Shown: positions 25,901 through 34,173, numbered from the stretch's first letter. The stretch: DNA of 64,000 nucleotides from Anaerolineae bacterium (GCA_022841825.1 JALHQT010000006.1:62001-126000); one strand, 5' to 3'. Made by a program: numbers and translations. Notes: generated by a model not told the origin, from the sequence alone.

Positions 25901-27507
25901 CGCTCGCGCCAGATGTGATCAACGGATTCAATCCCTTCCTGCTGCCGACGCTCCCAACGGACATTCCGCTGACGTTGTTCCCAATCCCCACGGATTTGCC
26001 GTTCGCAATTCCCACCGTTACGCCCATCCCGCACTACAACGTGCCATTCCTGGCAATCGTCTGGGCGGATGTCTGCAACGGCGCGGCGTGGACGGGCGAT
26101 TTCCGCACAGTGCCCCCCGGCTGCGCCATCGTCGCGCCAACCACGCTCGACAGCAATGGCATCGCCGACGACTTCGAGTCGCGGCTGGCAGGCGTGCAGA
26201 TCAGTCTCATGCTCGGTGCATGCGACTCTGGCGCATCAATCGAGCCATTGATCACCACCGATGGCACTGGTCAGGCAGCGGGTAACACCATTCTTGCAGC
26301 GGGCACCTACTGCGTGCTGGTCGATCCGGCGGCAGGAGCCAACCCGGCTGCGCTCGGCATCGGACAGTGGCGCGGCGCATTGGGGACACGCGCGCTCACG
26401 CAGATCACCATTCCATACTTCCAGCCAACAGTCGTGCTCAACTTCCCCTGGCAACCGGCAGGTGCCGTCGTCACGCCCGCTGCGCCGCCGCCCGTGCCCG
26501 CTACGCCGCCGCCCGGCGTCATACCGCCCGCGCCTGCACACGGGGGTCCCATCTGCCCATCGGGCTGTACACCGCCGCCGCTCCCATCCCCGCATGTGCC
26601 GCCATTGGCTCCCCTATCCGGGACGCCGACGACGCTCGAGCAGATCAAGGCTTTGGGTAGAGCGTCTGGGATCAACTGGCGCGACTTCCAGGGCGAAATG
26701 GATGGTCTGGGTGCGTTCCTGGGTGACAACGTGATCGACCCGTCGCTGTTGGAAGGCTTGTACCTGTATGACAGCGGCGAGATCTTCAACCTGATCCTGG
26801 GACCTGGGCAAGACCCCGTCGCCGCCAGCCTCTCGCCGGATGGAAATCTGCTGGCGTACGTCAGTCGCGACGCCAGCGGACGAGGTACCCTGTTCATGAT
26901 GAATGTGGTGAACGGCTTCTACACGCCGATCTTCACCGAACCGGACGGCGCGCTGCTCGACGACGACGCGCCGTTATGGAGCAAGGATGGCAAGCTGCTC
27001 CTGCTGGTGATTGCGGACGTTAACCCGGACGGTACGCAGACGCCGAATGTTTACTCCATCGATCTCACAGTGCTCAATGCAGTTCCGGAGCTGATCCTGC
27101 GCAACTTGTCGAACCCGACCTTCTCCGAAGATGGTGAGCTGCTGGCATTCGTGCGGGATCGCAATGTCTATATCCAGCTTTCGCGCGATTCAATTCCGCG
27201 CCAGTTGACCAATCAACCAGAAGGCACGACCTGCGACAGCCCATTCTTCGACGCGTTGGGCATCAACCTGTATTTCATCTGCCGCAGCGGCGAAGAAGCC
27301 AGCCTGGTCGTGCAGGGTTTTGATGGGTTGCAGCCAGTCTCGACTGGGCTAACCGTTGTGACAAGTGCTGAACTTGGACCGGTTGATGGCATTCTGACGG
27401 TCGGCGATGGTCGCAGGGTCTTCATCGTCGGGATGGATGGTCTGAACCTCAAGCCGCTGATCGACCTGGGCGACCTCGATGTCGATGGGTTCGGTTGGGC
27501 GGACTAG
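22972..27507 (+). CDS. Large exported protein with thrombospondin type 3 repeats, SH3b-like domain, SdrD/Cna-B-like modules and a beta-propeller tail
   Basis: A 1,511-residue secreted protein. After the signal peptide (hydrophobic stretch, cleavage near AVQAQ) comes a ~70-residue beta domain. Three calcium-binding type 3 repeats follow (bases ~23290-23545): DSDGDGVPDSADQCP, DSDQDGIPDPADQCP and DTDGDGVPDNLDQCP, each continued by xxFAQTxxGCP. A Pro-rich linker leads to an SH3b-like domain (~23625-23820; VNVRQERSTESTILFRL). A Cys-containing helical middle of ~400 residues is unfamiliar. Three SdrD/Cna-B-like modules begin near 25105, 25620 and 26180 (PGVEVTINNGACASAG, AGVQIDLIDGDCDSG, AGVQISLMLGACDSG). 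The tail holds TolB/PD40-like propeller blades (ASLSPDGNLLAYVSRDASG). I start at 22972, with GGGGGAG six bases upstream. No anchor is visible. Probably calcium-stabilised and surface-associated; function unknown. Confidence 0.88.
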   Translation: MQRFSIWQNGWLTIMCTLLLTLFSGAVQAQSAISITPTSGPPGTTVFITNNNPQARAQCVANQQSTTVPAGGTATFVINDPAGSQVTIGCSFGGQGGFAASIVFIVTSPDSDGDGVPDSADQCPTVFAQTETGCPDVVDSDQDGIPDPADQCPTVFAQTRNGCPDTDGDGVPDNLDQCPQEFAQTESGCPPTSPVTPLPPSPVPATLPPLPQLSPTGTCQLATLDYNPVNVRQERSTESTILFRLDPFQIYTPTQFVEGWYFLEALGGWARQDVVRTGGENCATLGGAPVVPTPEPSPVPPTNGLPPYIVPLNNDLSALFGACPDLASQVGRLAIAQVLRLSISPDPCGGLQNLLREISFGGFPPLVPEQISQVMSSTAQCSTESRPFPSPELLAFISALDQIDPNLAMQLNLAIVSAVGSAPGSDGDNFLCALMRGDMFAASLIPGFLSFPTQNESLVFAGGLCVPPLEGSEIRASVDRLAAALTAGAGSGIPTFDAFAQSLADASIAFAERREIFCGALSVRPLGITIDTLTPEQRLSVDWLVGCGLVAESGLADFIRIVNEIEAASGAGGAPGAGIDFGTGFTWAQLQDFFASYAPGTCPSFLDYLTFAERAREENGESLVMMETSLDLFGGLDVPLGIGGIVYTVVCDPSGASADAPAPLGCRWSDDPSPFPSGDPFLRLLFPGLGGTPEAPAPRYLQPNSMRDPFEPGIPGVEVTINNGACASAGAPAAVVMTDSNGRFFVEDLPFGSYCASISPAALGEGEWWAIGYSGGDAGPYRLDLVTSPVIGLFQQVGWWRPSGEELISYIPALPSDLLLPDFIPTVPPPEGTPAPAPISQRLSMVVYDDRCENTAYDGVTLPAGCTNLYLDTLTADGLQAADETGIAGVQIDLIDGDCDSGTDLGFLTTDGAGSATLEALLIPGRDYCISVQADSSVNAPILVQGGWTTIAGPRFTYRITAPAIASEYNIGMPWWTLAPDVINGFNPFLLPTLPTDIPLTLFPIPTDLPFAIPTVTPIPHYNVPFLAIVWADVCNGAAWTGDFRTVPPGCAIVAPTTLDSNGIADDFESRLAGVQISLMLGACDSGASIEPLITTDGTGQAAGNTILAAGTYCVLVDPAAGANPAALGIGQWRGALGTRALTQITIPYFQPTVVLNFPWQPAGAVVTPAAPPPVPATPPPGVIPPAPAHGGPICPSGCTPPPLPSPHVPPLAPLSGTPTTLEQIKALGRASGINWRDFQGEMDGLGAFLGDNVIDPSLLEGLYLYDSGEIFNLILGPGQDPVAASLSPDGNLLAYVSRDASGRGTLFMMNVVNGFYTPIFTEPDGALLDDDAPLWSKDGKLLLLVIADVNPDGTQTPNVYSIDLTVLNAVPELILRNLSNPTFSEDGELLAFVRDRNVYIQLSRDSIPRQLTNQPEGTTCDSPFFDALGINLYFICRSGEEASLVVQGFDGLQPVSTGLTVVTSAELGPVDGILTVGDGRRVFIVGMDGLNLKPLIDLGDLDVDGFGWAD

Positions 27508-27535
27508 GGCGAGAGACTTTGAGGAGTCTTCTGTC

Positions 27536-27562
27536 GCCACTTCTCCCTGAGGGAGAAGTGGC
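27536..27562. terminator. Hairpin between convergent genes
   Basis: GCCACTTCTCCC and GGGAGAAGTGGC form a perfect 12-bp stem with a 3-base loop. A smaller stem AGACT/AGTCT precedes it. There is no T-run, so it may act in mRNA protection as much as in termination. It also resembles the CTCTCCCT repeats seen at 54899. Confidence 0.5.
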
Positions 27563-27640
27563 TGCGGGTTGTGGGTGTATTCTTGGTGTTTACTATTCCC
27601 TCGCCTTCATGGCGAGGGGTTATGTGCGGGGTTGAACCAC

Positions 27641-29089
27641 CTACACCAAAAACGTCCCGAACTGCCAGACATCCTCGTCATTTGGACGCTGCCTGCCGTA
27701 ACGCTCGAATGGGTCGAAGCGATTCTTCAGCGGCGTCCAGTCCGTCTGCACCGAGGGCGTCGTGCCCAGATACGGGGTGGCAACGGCGAGGATTTCGTCG
27801 TGCGGCATTTCATCCGGCACCTTCACGCCTTCGCGCGGATGCGCGATCATCCACTTCAGCGCGCCCAATATCGACGCGGCAACCTGCAAGGTCGTCGCGC
27901 TTTGGTGCGGCACATGGCGGCGCGCCTCATGAATATCCAACTGCGAACCGACCCACCAACCGTTGAGATCATGCCCCAGCAGCAGCACACCCAGCTCGTC
28001 GCGCCCCTCGACGATCTCATCGTTCATAATGCGCATCTTGGGCTGCAAATCGAGATTGCGCATCTTGAACTCATGCAGACTGGCGATTGCCGCATCGGTG
28101 GGCATGTACGCATAGTGAACCGTCGGGCGGTAGATGGGTCTATCGCCTTCGCGCACAGTCAGCGTGTCGCTCAACGTGAACGCCTCGCCGTGCCGCACGA
28201 GCATCCCGATGATTTCGCCGCCCAGCGGAACCCACGACCTCACATAGGTGCTGATCCCCATCTGGCTCAGGCAGATCTGGTTGCCGGGACCCGAACGATG
28301 CATCTGCGCGCCGGGCGGCAGCCGCCGCTCATGCGTTCCCCAGCCCAGTTCCGCAGGCGCGACCCCTTCTTCGCGCAGTCCTTCCACCGACCACGTATTC
28401 ACGAACTCCCCAACCTGCTTGGGCACGTTCGCCACCTGGGTATCGCGCTCGGAGATGTGGATAACCTTGACGCCTTCGGTCATCGCCAGCGTCGCCCAGT
28501 CGCCATCCGCCAGCGCACGCTCCAGCGCGGCGTGCTTGTGTGGACTCACGCCGCCCGTCAGCATCGCCTGCGCGATGTCCTTCAGCCCCACCTTCGCCCA
28601 ATGCGAGACCAAGCCCGGGTTCGCACCATGCTCGACCACCGCCGTCGCGCCCAGCTCGCGCCAGGTCGCCACACGGCGGCGCAACTTCATGTGGCGCACG
28701 TAGAGCGTACGCTCGGTCGGATGCGCAGCGAGCATGTCTTCATACGGGTCCCAAGCCTCGACCGAGGTGTTGATGTACAGCACGTCGTGATCGTGGCACC
28801 ACTGGACGATGTCTGTCGCGTCGATGCTGTATGCCAGGTCGATCAGCAGATCGCCCGCGCCAACGTACTGCACCAGCGTCTCCGCCATGTTTTCGCGCGT
28901 GATCTCGTGCTGCACGTAGCGCGCGCCCGCCGCCAGCGTCTGGGCGATGACATGACGCCGATCCAGCATGTCCATGACGGTCAGCTTCGAGAAGTCCATC
29001 TCGAAATGACGCAGAAGCAGAGGTTGTAAGCAGGTTGAGACGGAGCCAGAACCGAGGAGGAGAACACGCCCACCGAAGGGTATCTTCAT
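27641..29089 (-). CDS. hss: Homospermidine synthase
   Basis: A 482-residue homospermidine synthase, which makes sym-homospermidine from putrescine (two molecules, or putrescine plus spermidine) using NAD. The N-terminal Rossmann motif is KIPFGGRVLLLGSGSVSTCL, followed by VMDMLDRRHV and AYSIDATDIVQWC. Family-typical segments include NTSVEAWDPY, HGANPGLVSHWAK and a C-terminal YLGTTPSVQTDWTPLKNRF. I start at the ATG at 29089, which begins MKIPF; a GTG 33 bases further up (29122) is in frame. It lies 6.5 kb from the polyamine importer, on the same strand, with the large exported gene between them. Confidence 0.9.
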   Translation of the reverse strand: MKIPFGGRVLLLGSGSVSTCLQPLLLRHFEMDFSKLTVMDMLDRRHVIAQTLAAGARYVQHEITRENMAETLVQYVGAGDLLIDLAYSIDATDIVQWCHDHDVLYINTSVEAWDPYEDMLAAHPTERTLYVRHMKLRRRVATWRELGATAVVEHGANPGLVSHWAKVGLKDIAQAMLTGGVSPHKHAALERALADGDWATLAMTEGVKVIHISERDTQVANVPKQVGEFVNTWSVEGLREEGVAPAELGWGTHERRLPPGAQMHRSGPGNQICLSQMGISTYVRSWVPLGGEIIGMLVRHGEAFTLSDTLTVREGDRPIYRPTVHYAYMPTDAAIASLHEFKMRNLDLQPKMRIMNDEIVEGRDELGVLLLGHDLNGWWVGSQLDIHEARRHVPHQSATTLQVAASILGALKWMIAHPREGVKVPDEMPHDEILAVATPYLGTTPSVQTDWTPLKNRFDPFERYGRQRPNDEDVWQFGTFLV

Positions 29090-29204
29090 CTTGGGATACG
29101 ACCATCCTTTTTGCACGTACACATATTTGCTTTTAAACAGCGAATTTTAGGGTAATCCGCCGCCTTTTCAACCCCTATTGCCCGTCATTCAGGCACAAGC
29201 AACA

Positions 29205-29264
29205 AACCACGAAGGCGCGAAGAAGTCAGATCTTGACCTTCGCGCGCTTGGCGTCTTCGCGGTT
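29205..29264. repeat. CGAAGGCGCGAAG inverted repeat
   Basis: AACCACGAAGGCGCGAAG (29205-29222) faces CTTCGCGCGCTTGGC plus GTCTTCGCGGTT (29238-29264), a diverged inverted repeat of the same family as 57940-57997. It lies 12 bases beyond the stop of the amidohydrolase gene, between it and homospermidine synthase. Confidence 0.6.
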
Positions 29265-29275
29265 CAAGCTTCTCC

Positions 29276-30859
29276 TCACGCTTCGTAGCGCAGTTCGCCG
29301 CCCACGTAGGTCTGCTGTACGCGCAGGCTGGGCAGCGCGTCCGGCGCTGTCGCCAGCGGGTCGCCGCTCAGGATGACCATGTCCGCCCACTTTCCCGGCG
29401 TCAGGCTGCCGCGACTCGTCTGATCGCCGCTGGCAATCGCGCCGCCCATCGTGTAAGCGTAAAGCGCCTCGCGCGCCGTGATCGCCTGTTCCGGCGTAAT
29501 GGGCGCGCCGTTCGAGTCTTCGCGGTCGAGCGCCGCCTTCATCCCCATCAGGGGGTTGTCGTCAGGCACGACCGGCGCGTCTGAACTCAGCGCCACAGTC
29601 AGCCTGGCATCGATCATCGCGCGCACAGGGTAACAGCGCGGATAGAACACATCCGGCAGATAGCGACGATAGGTCGTCCCCAGGGCGTACAGGAAGATCG
29701 TCTGCGGCACGGCAATGATGTTCAGCGCTCGGCAGCGCGCCAGATGATCGGCGCTCGGCAAGCCGAGATGCTCGATGCGGTGGCGCAATTGCGAGGGCTG
29801 CCGCGCATGGATCGCCTCATAGGCGCGGATCACCTGCTCAATCGCCACATCGCCGATGGCGTGCGTGGCGATGCGGAAACCCGCGCGGTGCGCCTCCCAC
29901 ATCAGCTTGGTCAGCTCGTCGTCGTCAAAGCGCAGGACGCCTTTGTCGCCCGTCACCTTATAGGCTTCGCTGATCGCCGCTGTCGCCCCACTCAAGCCGC
30001 CATCGGCGAAGAACTTCACACAATCGATGCGCAGCGTATCGCTCACATAGCGTTCCGGCAGCGGTATCGTCTCCGTGCCACCGTCGGCGCGCCGAATAGG
30101 CAGACCGTTGATGCGCACAACCAGCTCGCCGCTGGCTTCGAGCTGCCGGTAAATCGACAGGTGAAAAGGCGTCAGCAGCGGATCGGTCGCGCTTGTGATA
30201 CCCAATGCAAGCTGATGGCGCAGACATGCCCGAATCGCATCCGCTATCACCCCCGACTCCTCTGGCGGCATGGCGCGGGTGATCAATCCTTGTGCCGTCT
30301 CCTGCAAGAGTCCGGTCGGCTCACCGTCGGAGTCGCGTACTATCGTCCCGCCGTGTGGGTCTGGCGTGTCACGGGTGACGCCCGCCAGCGCCAGCGCGCG
30401 GCTGTTGGCGACGATCATATGCCCGCAGGTGCGCGTCAAAGCAATCGGATGTTCAGTGCTGGCGGCGTCGAGATCGGCGCGCGTGAGATGGCGTTTCTCC
30501 GGCAGTTCCGCCTCGTTGTATCCTCGCCCGGTCAGCCACGTCCCTGGCGCTGTCGTCTCGGCGCGCGCGCGAAAGCGCCCGACGATGCTCGGAATATCCG
30601 GCGCGACCGCTTTGCGCGCGTCCACCTGCACCGTCAGCAGCAAGCCCAGCTTCCAGATGTGGATGTGGGCATCATTGAACCCCGGCAGCAGCGCCGCCCC
30701 GCCCAGATCCACACGCCGCGCGCCGGGGGCATGAGCGGCGAGATCGGCAAGATCGCCGACTGCCGTGATGCGCCCATCGTCGCCCACCAGAACAGCCTCT
30801 GGCGACGGGTAGCGCCAATCCACCGTGTGAATGATGCCGTTGTAGAAAAGCTGAGGCAT
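29276..30859 (-). CDS. Amidohydrolase family protein (YtcJ-like)
   Basis: A 527-residue metal-dependent hydrolase of the amidohydrolase-3 type. The N-terminal beta domain (FYNGIIHTVDWRYP) is followed by the metal motif LPGFNDAHIHIWKLG, the second-site HRIEHLGLPS, the later catalytic-aspartate segment VALSSDAPVVPDDNPLMGM, and the closing SLTPGKWADMVILSGDPL of the C-terminal strand. YtcJ-like proteins hydrolyse N-acyl or cyclic amides; the substrate here is not evident. No signal peptide is present. No clear ribosome binding site precedes the ATG. Confidence 0.88.
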   Translation of the reverse strand: MPQLFYNGIIHTVDWRYPSPEAVLVGDDGRITAVGDLADLAAHAPGARRVDLGGAALLPGFNDAHIHIWKLGLLLTVQVDARKAVAPDIPSIVGRFRARAETTAPGTWLTGRGYNEAELPEKRHLTRADLDAASTEHPIALTRTCGHMIVANSRALALAGVTRDTPDPHGGTIVRDSDGEPTGLLQETAQGLITRAMPPEESGVIADAIRACLRHQLALGITSATDPLLTPFHLSIYRQLEASGELVVRINGLPIRRADGGTETIPLPERYVSDTLRIDCVKFFADGGLSGATAAISEAYKVTGDKGVLRFDDDELTKLMWEAHRAGFRIATHAIGDVAIEQVIRAYEAIHARQPSQLRHRIEHLGLPSADHLARCRALNIIAVPQTIFLYALGTTYRRYLPDVFYPRCYPVRAMIDARLTVALSSDAPVVPDDNPLMGMKAALDREDSNGAPITPEQAITAREALYAYTMGGAIASGDQTSRGSLTPGKWADMVILSGDPLATAPDALPSLRVQQTYVGGELRYEA

Positions 30860-30879
30860 AAGATTTTATCCAAAAGATG

Positions 30880-30903
30880 GGCGAGGCGTGCCTCGCCCCT
30901 ACG
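30880..30903. repeat. GGGCGAGGC-GT-GCCTCGCCC palindrome with CTAC tail
   Basis: Perfect 9-bp arms with a 2-base centre, followed by CTAC and then a fragment of the second repeat family (CTACTCGTCACTG). It lies between the metalloprotease and amidohydrolase genes. Confidence 0.75.
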
Positions 30904-30919
30904 CGCTACTCGTCACTGC

Positions 30920-31921
30920 CTAACACGCCGATACGCCCTGCTCGAAGCCATCGACGAATGCTTGAACACGCTGGTCGCCTGTGCCATGTGCCTGCGAGTC
31001 CCACCAGGGCGTGCCATCCGGGTCGCCCGCATTGAAGAGCGCCACCGCGCCCTCGCGGATGTCCGACTCGTCAAGACGAATGTTCAGGCTGCGGCTGTTG
31101 GCATACTGCGCATAAGCACCTGCGAAGCAGTCCGCCTGCAATTCCAGATCAATGGTGTAGCCACCCGTGTTGAGCGCGCCCAGCAAACTCTGGATGGTGT
31201 GTCCCCACTCGTGAGCGATGATCGTCACGACGGCGAAATCACCGAACTGTTTCCACTGCCCATCCATGAAGCGGAAGGGGTAATACTGCGAATGATCGGC
31301 GCTGCAATAGAACGGACCGACCTGCGCGGGCGCGGTGCCGCATCCTGTGCTGACCTGCGAGCGATCGTGCAGCACGATGCGGGGTTCACGATAGGGATAC
31401 CCGTACTCCTGGAATGTCTCGATCCAGAAGGTGTTGATGTCTTCGGCGGCGATGTCGAAAATTTGCTCCAGCGATGTGGGCACGACACCCTCTACCTGAT
31501 TACGATTCGCCTCAGTGACCGAAGCCGTCTGCGGGCGCACTGCCGGTACTGGTGTGGGAGGGATGGGTGTCGGCTGCACGGGCGCAGGCGCGCTCACGGC
31601 GATGGTGCCGAGGAACTGCCAGTTGAGCTGATTGACGCTGGTCGCGCCGGCTGTGCTGGCAGCATAAACCTCGCCGGAACTCGTGACCCGCAGCGCATAA
31701 TCGCCGTACAATCCCACGCCTTCTGCCTGCCGCAGTCGCACGGTTTCGTCCAGGAGCGCCTGAGCGCAGCCTTCGAGCGTGACATAGAGCGCGCCGCTCA
31801 GGCTGCCATCCAGGTTGATATATCGACAGGCATCGGTCGATTGGGCACCTGCCGCGCTCCAGGGAATGAGCAGCACCACGAGCGTCGTCACGATCATCCA
31901 GCGCCAACGGTTGAGCTTCAT
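30920..31921 (-). CDS. Exported neutral zinc metallopeptidase (YpfJ-like)
   Basis: A 333-residue secreted protease-like protein. The signal peptide is MKLNRWRWMIVTTLVVLLIP... with cleavage near SAAGAQ. After an N-terminal domain of ~110 residues and a Pro-rich linker (VQPTPIPPTPVPAVRP) the catalytic domain shows QVSTGCGTAPAQVGPFYC, the zinc motif HEWGHTIQSL and, downstream, ELQADCFAGAYA with the third ligand region. These match the putative neutral zinc metallopeptidase family. Substrates are unknown. It is divergent from the J-domain gene. Confidence 0.87.
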   Translation of the reverse strand: MKLNRWRWMIVTTLVVLLIPWSAAGAQSTDACRYINLDGSLSGALYVTLEGCAQALLDETVRLRQAEGVGLYGDYALRVTSSGEVYAASTAGATSVNQLNWQFLGTIAVSAPAPVQPTPIPPTPVPAVRPQTASVTEANRNQVEGVVPTSLEQIFDIAAEDINTFWIETFQEYGYPYREPRIVLHDRSQVSTGCGTAPAQVGPFYCSADHSQYYPFRFMDGQWKQFGDFAVVTIIAHEWGHTIQSLLGALNTGGYTIDLELQADCFAGAYAQYANSRSLNIRLDESDIREGAVALFNAGDPDGTPWWDSQAHGTGDQRVQAFVDGFEQGVSAC

Positions 31922-31975
31922 AGGACCCCCACATCCAGATTATTGCTACGCATAATAGTACCTTAGACGTAGATT

Positions 31976-32003
31976 TTCGCATCCCCGGATAGCGCGGTAT
32001 CAT
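31976..32003 (+). promoter_or_regulatory. Possible promoter of the J-domain gene
   Basis: TTCGCA (31976-31981) and TATCAT (31998-32003) lie 16 bases apart, with AAGGA before the ATG at 32032. Matches are moderate (4/6 and 5/6). Confidence 0.4.
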
Positions 32004-32031
32004 TTCTGAATCAGGTACAAGGATCAACAAG

Positions 32032-32781
32032 ATGGGGTCATATCGCTACGAGACCGCGTTTGTCAGCGGCTACATGGTCGATATGCTGGCACGCAACGGG
32101 AAGCTGGGGCTGATGCGCGCGAACGGCGGCGATATTGTGCTGTTCGAGACCCCGCAGCGTGAACTCGTCAGCATCCATATGATCGAGAGTGCGCTGCCAC
32201 TCTATGAAATCCGCAACACGCTCGTCGCCAACAGCAGAAAGAACATTCATACCCTGTTCGTCCTGTGGTGCGACATGATGCTGCCGCACAATGGGCAGGT
32301 CTACACCAGCGACGACTGGATGGAAGCGCTCTACACGCTCTACAACGGCTGCATCTATGCCTACGAAGTAATGGACAAAGAGCACTACGTCTTCCCGGTC
32401 TATTTTCGCGGCACAACCCCCGTGCGCTCCATCGAATATGGGGTAACCGTGCGTTACCGCGACTTGACCTGTCGCAGCGTCAGGACACACCTGCCCGGTT
32501 TGAACGACGCCTGGCGCGTGGCGGATTTTGGCGGACTGCGTGGCAACGCGCACGACCCGAAAGCTGCTGCCACCTACGGCATCGCTCTGAGCAGCCATTA
32601 TGTGCTGCTTGGCGTCACGCCGCAGGATGACCGCGACACCATCAAGAAGGCATACCGCCATCTGGCGCGACTGTATCACCCCGACCTGAACAAATCGCCG
32701 GAAGCGCATGGCAAGATGCAGGAGATTAATCGGGCATATCAGGCGATACTGGGGGATGTGCCGGAAGCAGCGAAGGAGTAG
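32032..32781 (+). CDS. J-domain protein with a novel-looking N-terminal domain
   Basis: A 249-residue protein. Residues ~189-242 form a DnaJ domain: HYVLLGVTPQDDRDTIKKAY, then RHLARLYHPDLNK with the HPD tripeptide at 216-218, needed to stimulate DnaK/Hsp70, then EINRAYQAIL. It lacks the Gly/Phe and zinc-finger regions of DnaJ. The first ~170 residues form a globular domain I do not recognise (FVSGYMVDMLARNGKLGL, IVLFETPQRELVSIHMIES), with no signal peptide. It presumably recruits Hsp70 to a specific client. Its stop is two bases before the SDR start, so translation is coupled. Confidence 0.82.
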   Translation: MGSYRYETAFVSGYMVDMLARNGKLGLMRANGGDIVLFETPQRELVSIHMIESALPLYEIRNTLVANSRKNIHTLFVLWCDMMLPHNGQVYTSDDWMEALYTLYNGCIYAYEVMDKEHYVFPVYFRGTTPVRSIEYGVTVRYRDLTCRSVRTHLPGLNDAWRVADFGGLRGNAHDPKAAATYGIALSSHYVLLGVTPQDDRDTIKKAYRHLARLYHPDLNKSPEAHGKMQEINRAYQAILGDVPEAAKE

Positions 32782-32783
32782 AG

Positions 32784-33497
32784 ATGTCGCACGAATTCAA
32801 AGACAAAGTCGTCCTCGTCACGGGCGGCGCGGGCAATCTGGGGCAGGCGGTCGCGCGGCACTTCGCCCAGGGCGGGGCGCAGTTGGCGCTGGTGGATCGC
32901 AGCGAAGAACGCTTGTTGGCTGCCGCCGCAGAACTTCCAGGCGGCAGCCTGACGGTAGCGGCAGACCTGGGCGACCCAGCGTCGGTTGATGCGATGATCG
33001 CGCAGGTCGAAGCGCGCTATGGGCAAATCCACATCCTGGCGCACACCGTCGGCGGCTTCACGTCGGGCACGCCTGTCCATGAGACGCCGCTCGACGTATG
33101 GGATCACATGTTCGCGCTCAATGTCCGCCCCGTCCACATCGTCTGTGGGCGTGTGGCGCGGCACATGCTGGAGAATGCCGTCGCCGGTAAGATCGTCATC
33201 GTGCTGGCGCGCGCGTCACTGGCGGGTGCCGCCAACAGCGGCGCCTACACCGCCAGCAAAGCCGCTGCGCAGCGCATCATGCAGAGTATGGCGCTTGAAC
33301 TGCGTGACCGGGGGATCAACGTCAACGCCGTGCTGCCGAGCATCATCGACACACCGCCCAATCGCGAATCGATGCCTCATGCCGACACCAGCAAGTGGGT
33401 GACAACTGACGACCTCGCCAACGCCATCGGCTACCTTGCCTCAGACGCCGCGCACAGCCTACACGGGGTGAGCCTGGAGGTCTACGGGCGGGTGTAA
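32784..33497 (+). CDS. Short-chain dehydrogenase/reductase
   Basis: A 237-residue classical SDR. The nucleotide motif VVLVTGGAGNLGQAVARHF has TGGAGNLG at residues 13-20, followed by LVDRSEE (acidic residue suggesting NAD preference). The catalytic region has ARASLAGAANSGAYTASKAA, with YTASK as the YxxxK motif. VNAVLPSIIDTPPNRESMPH follows, as in most SDRs. It overlaps no neighbour but starts two bases after the J-domain gene. Substrate unknown. Confidence 0.9.
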   Translation: MSHEFKDKVVLVTGGAGNLGQAVARHFAQGGAQLALVDRSEERLLAAAAELPGGSLTVAADLGDPASVDAMIAQVEARYGQIHILAHTVGGFTSGTPVHETPLDVWDHMFALNVRPVHIVCGRVARHMLENAVAGKIVIVLARASLAGAANSGAYTASKAAAQRIMQSMALELRDRGINVNAVLPSIIDTPPNRESMPHADTSKWVTTDDLANAIGYLASDAAHSLHGVSLEVYGRV

Positions 33498-33559
33498 GCA
33501 GGTCGATGTGCCGCGCCAAGACTCATCATGTTTTCATGCGCGTCGTTTTAACTTCTGGC

Positions 33560-33582
33560 TATAATTCTACATAGGTGTAGAA
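33560..33582 (+). promoter_or_regulatory. -10 box and TetR operator abutting the start codon
   Basis: A perfect TATAAT lies at 33560-33565 (the -35 region is poor). Immediately overlapping it, TTCTACA (33565-33571) and TGTAGAA (33576-33582) form an exact 7-bp inverted repeat with a 4-base spacer, ending at the base before the ATG. The implied leader is only about 11 bases and has no Shine-Dalgarno sequence. The same operator recurs at 34193. Confidence 0.75.
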
Positions 33583-34173
33583 ATGGAGCAGCGAAACAAC
33601 AAAACCTATCGCCGCATCGTGGACGCAGCCGAGGCGCTGTTTGCCGAACGCGGATATGCGGGTGTCTCTCTTCCGGATATTGCCGGGGCAGTCGGGATGC
33701 GTCATGCATCGCTCTACTACTATGTTCCCAATGGCAAGGAACAGCTGTATGTAGATGTGATGGAACGCAGCTTCAGACAGCACCGGGAAGGGTTGACGAA
33801 CGCCATTATCGAGGCGGGCGATGACTTCCGGGCACAGATCCATGCTATTGCAGCGTGGTTTGCCACCCACCGCCCTATCGATCTGGGTCGTATGGTTCGG
33901 TCGGACATGCCAGAACTTGCGCCAGAAAACGCCCGTAAGCTGACGGAATGGAGTCTCGATGCCCTGCGCATGCCGATTTCAGCGGTCATCCGCAACGGTA
34001 TCAAAAAGGGGCATATCCTCGTTCCAGATATTGATTTCGCGGCGATGGGGCTGGTCGCGCTGGTGCAAAGCATCCACAACATTCCGCGTACGTATTTGCC
34101 CGATGAGGATGACGTGATCAAGGCGGCAAAGGCAGCGGCGGATATGCTGCTGGATGGGTGGTATCGGCGATAG
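33583..34173 (+). CDS. TetR-family transcriptional regulator
   Basis: A 196-residue TetR repressor. The DNA-binding domain spans residues ~6-60: TYRRIVDAAEALFAERGYAG, then VSLPDIAGAVGMRHASLYYYVPNGKEQLY, with the recognition helix RHASLYYY. The C-terminal helical domain is about 130 residues. The gene begins at the first ATG after the -10 box, with no ribosome binding site, so it may be translated from an almost leaderless mRNA. The same 7-4-7 operator lies in front of this gene and of the downstream acetyltransferase gene, so it likely controls both. The inducer is unknown. Confidence 0.9.
   Translation: MEQRNNKTYRRIVDAAEALFAERGYAGVSLPDIAGAVGMRHASLYYYVPNGKEQLYVDVMERSFRQHREGLTNAIIEAGDDFRAQIHAIAAWFATHRPIDLGRMVRSDMPELAPENARKLTEWSLDALRMPISAVIRNGIKKGHILVPDIDFAAMGLVALVQSIHNIPRTYLPDEDDVIKAAKAAADMLLDGWYRR

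Noticed and set aside
27569-29029. A 486-codon plus-strand open frame
   Set aside because: It is antisense to homospermidine synthase and its product is rich in His/Arg with no domain.
29744-31966. A 740-codon plus-strand open frame
   Set aside because: It spans antisense to two well-supported genes (amidohydrolase and metalloprotease) and the gap between them, with no recognisable motif.
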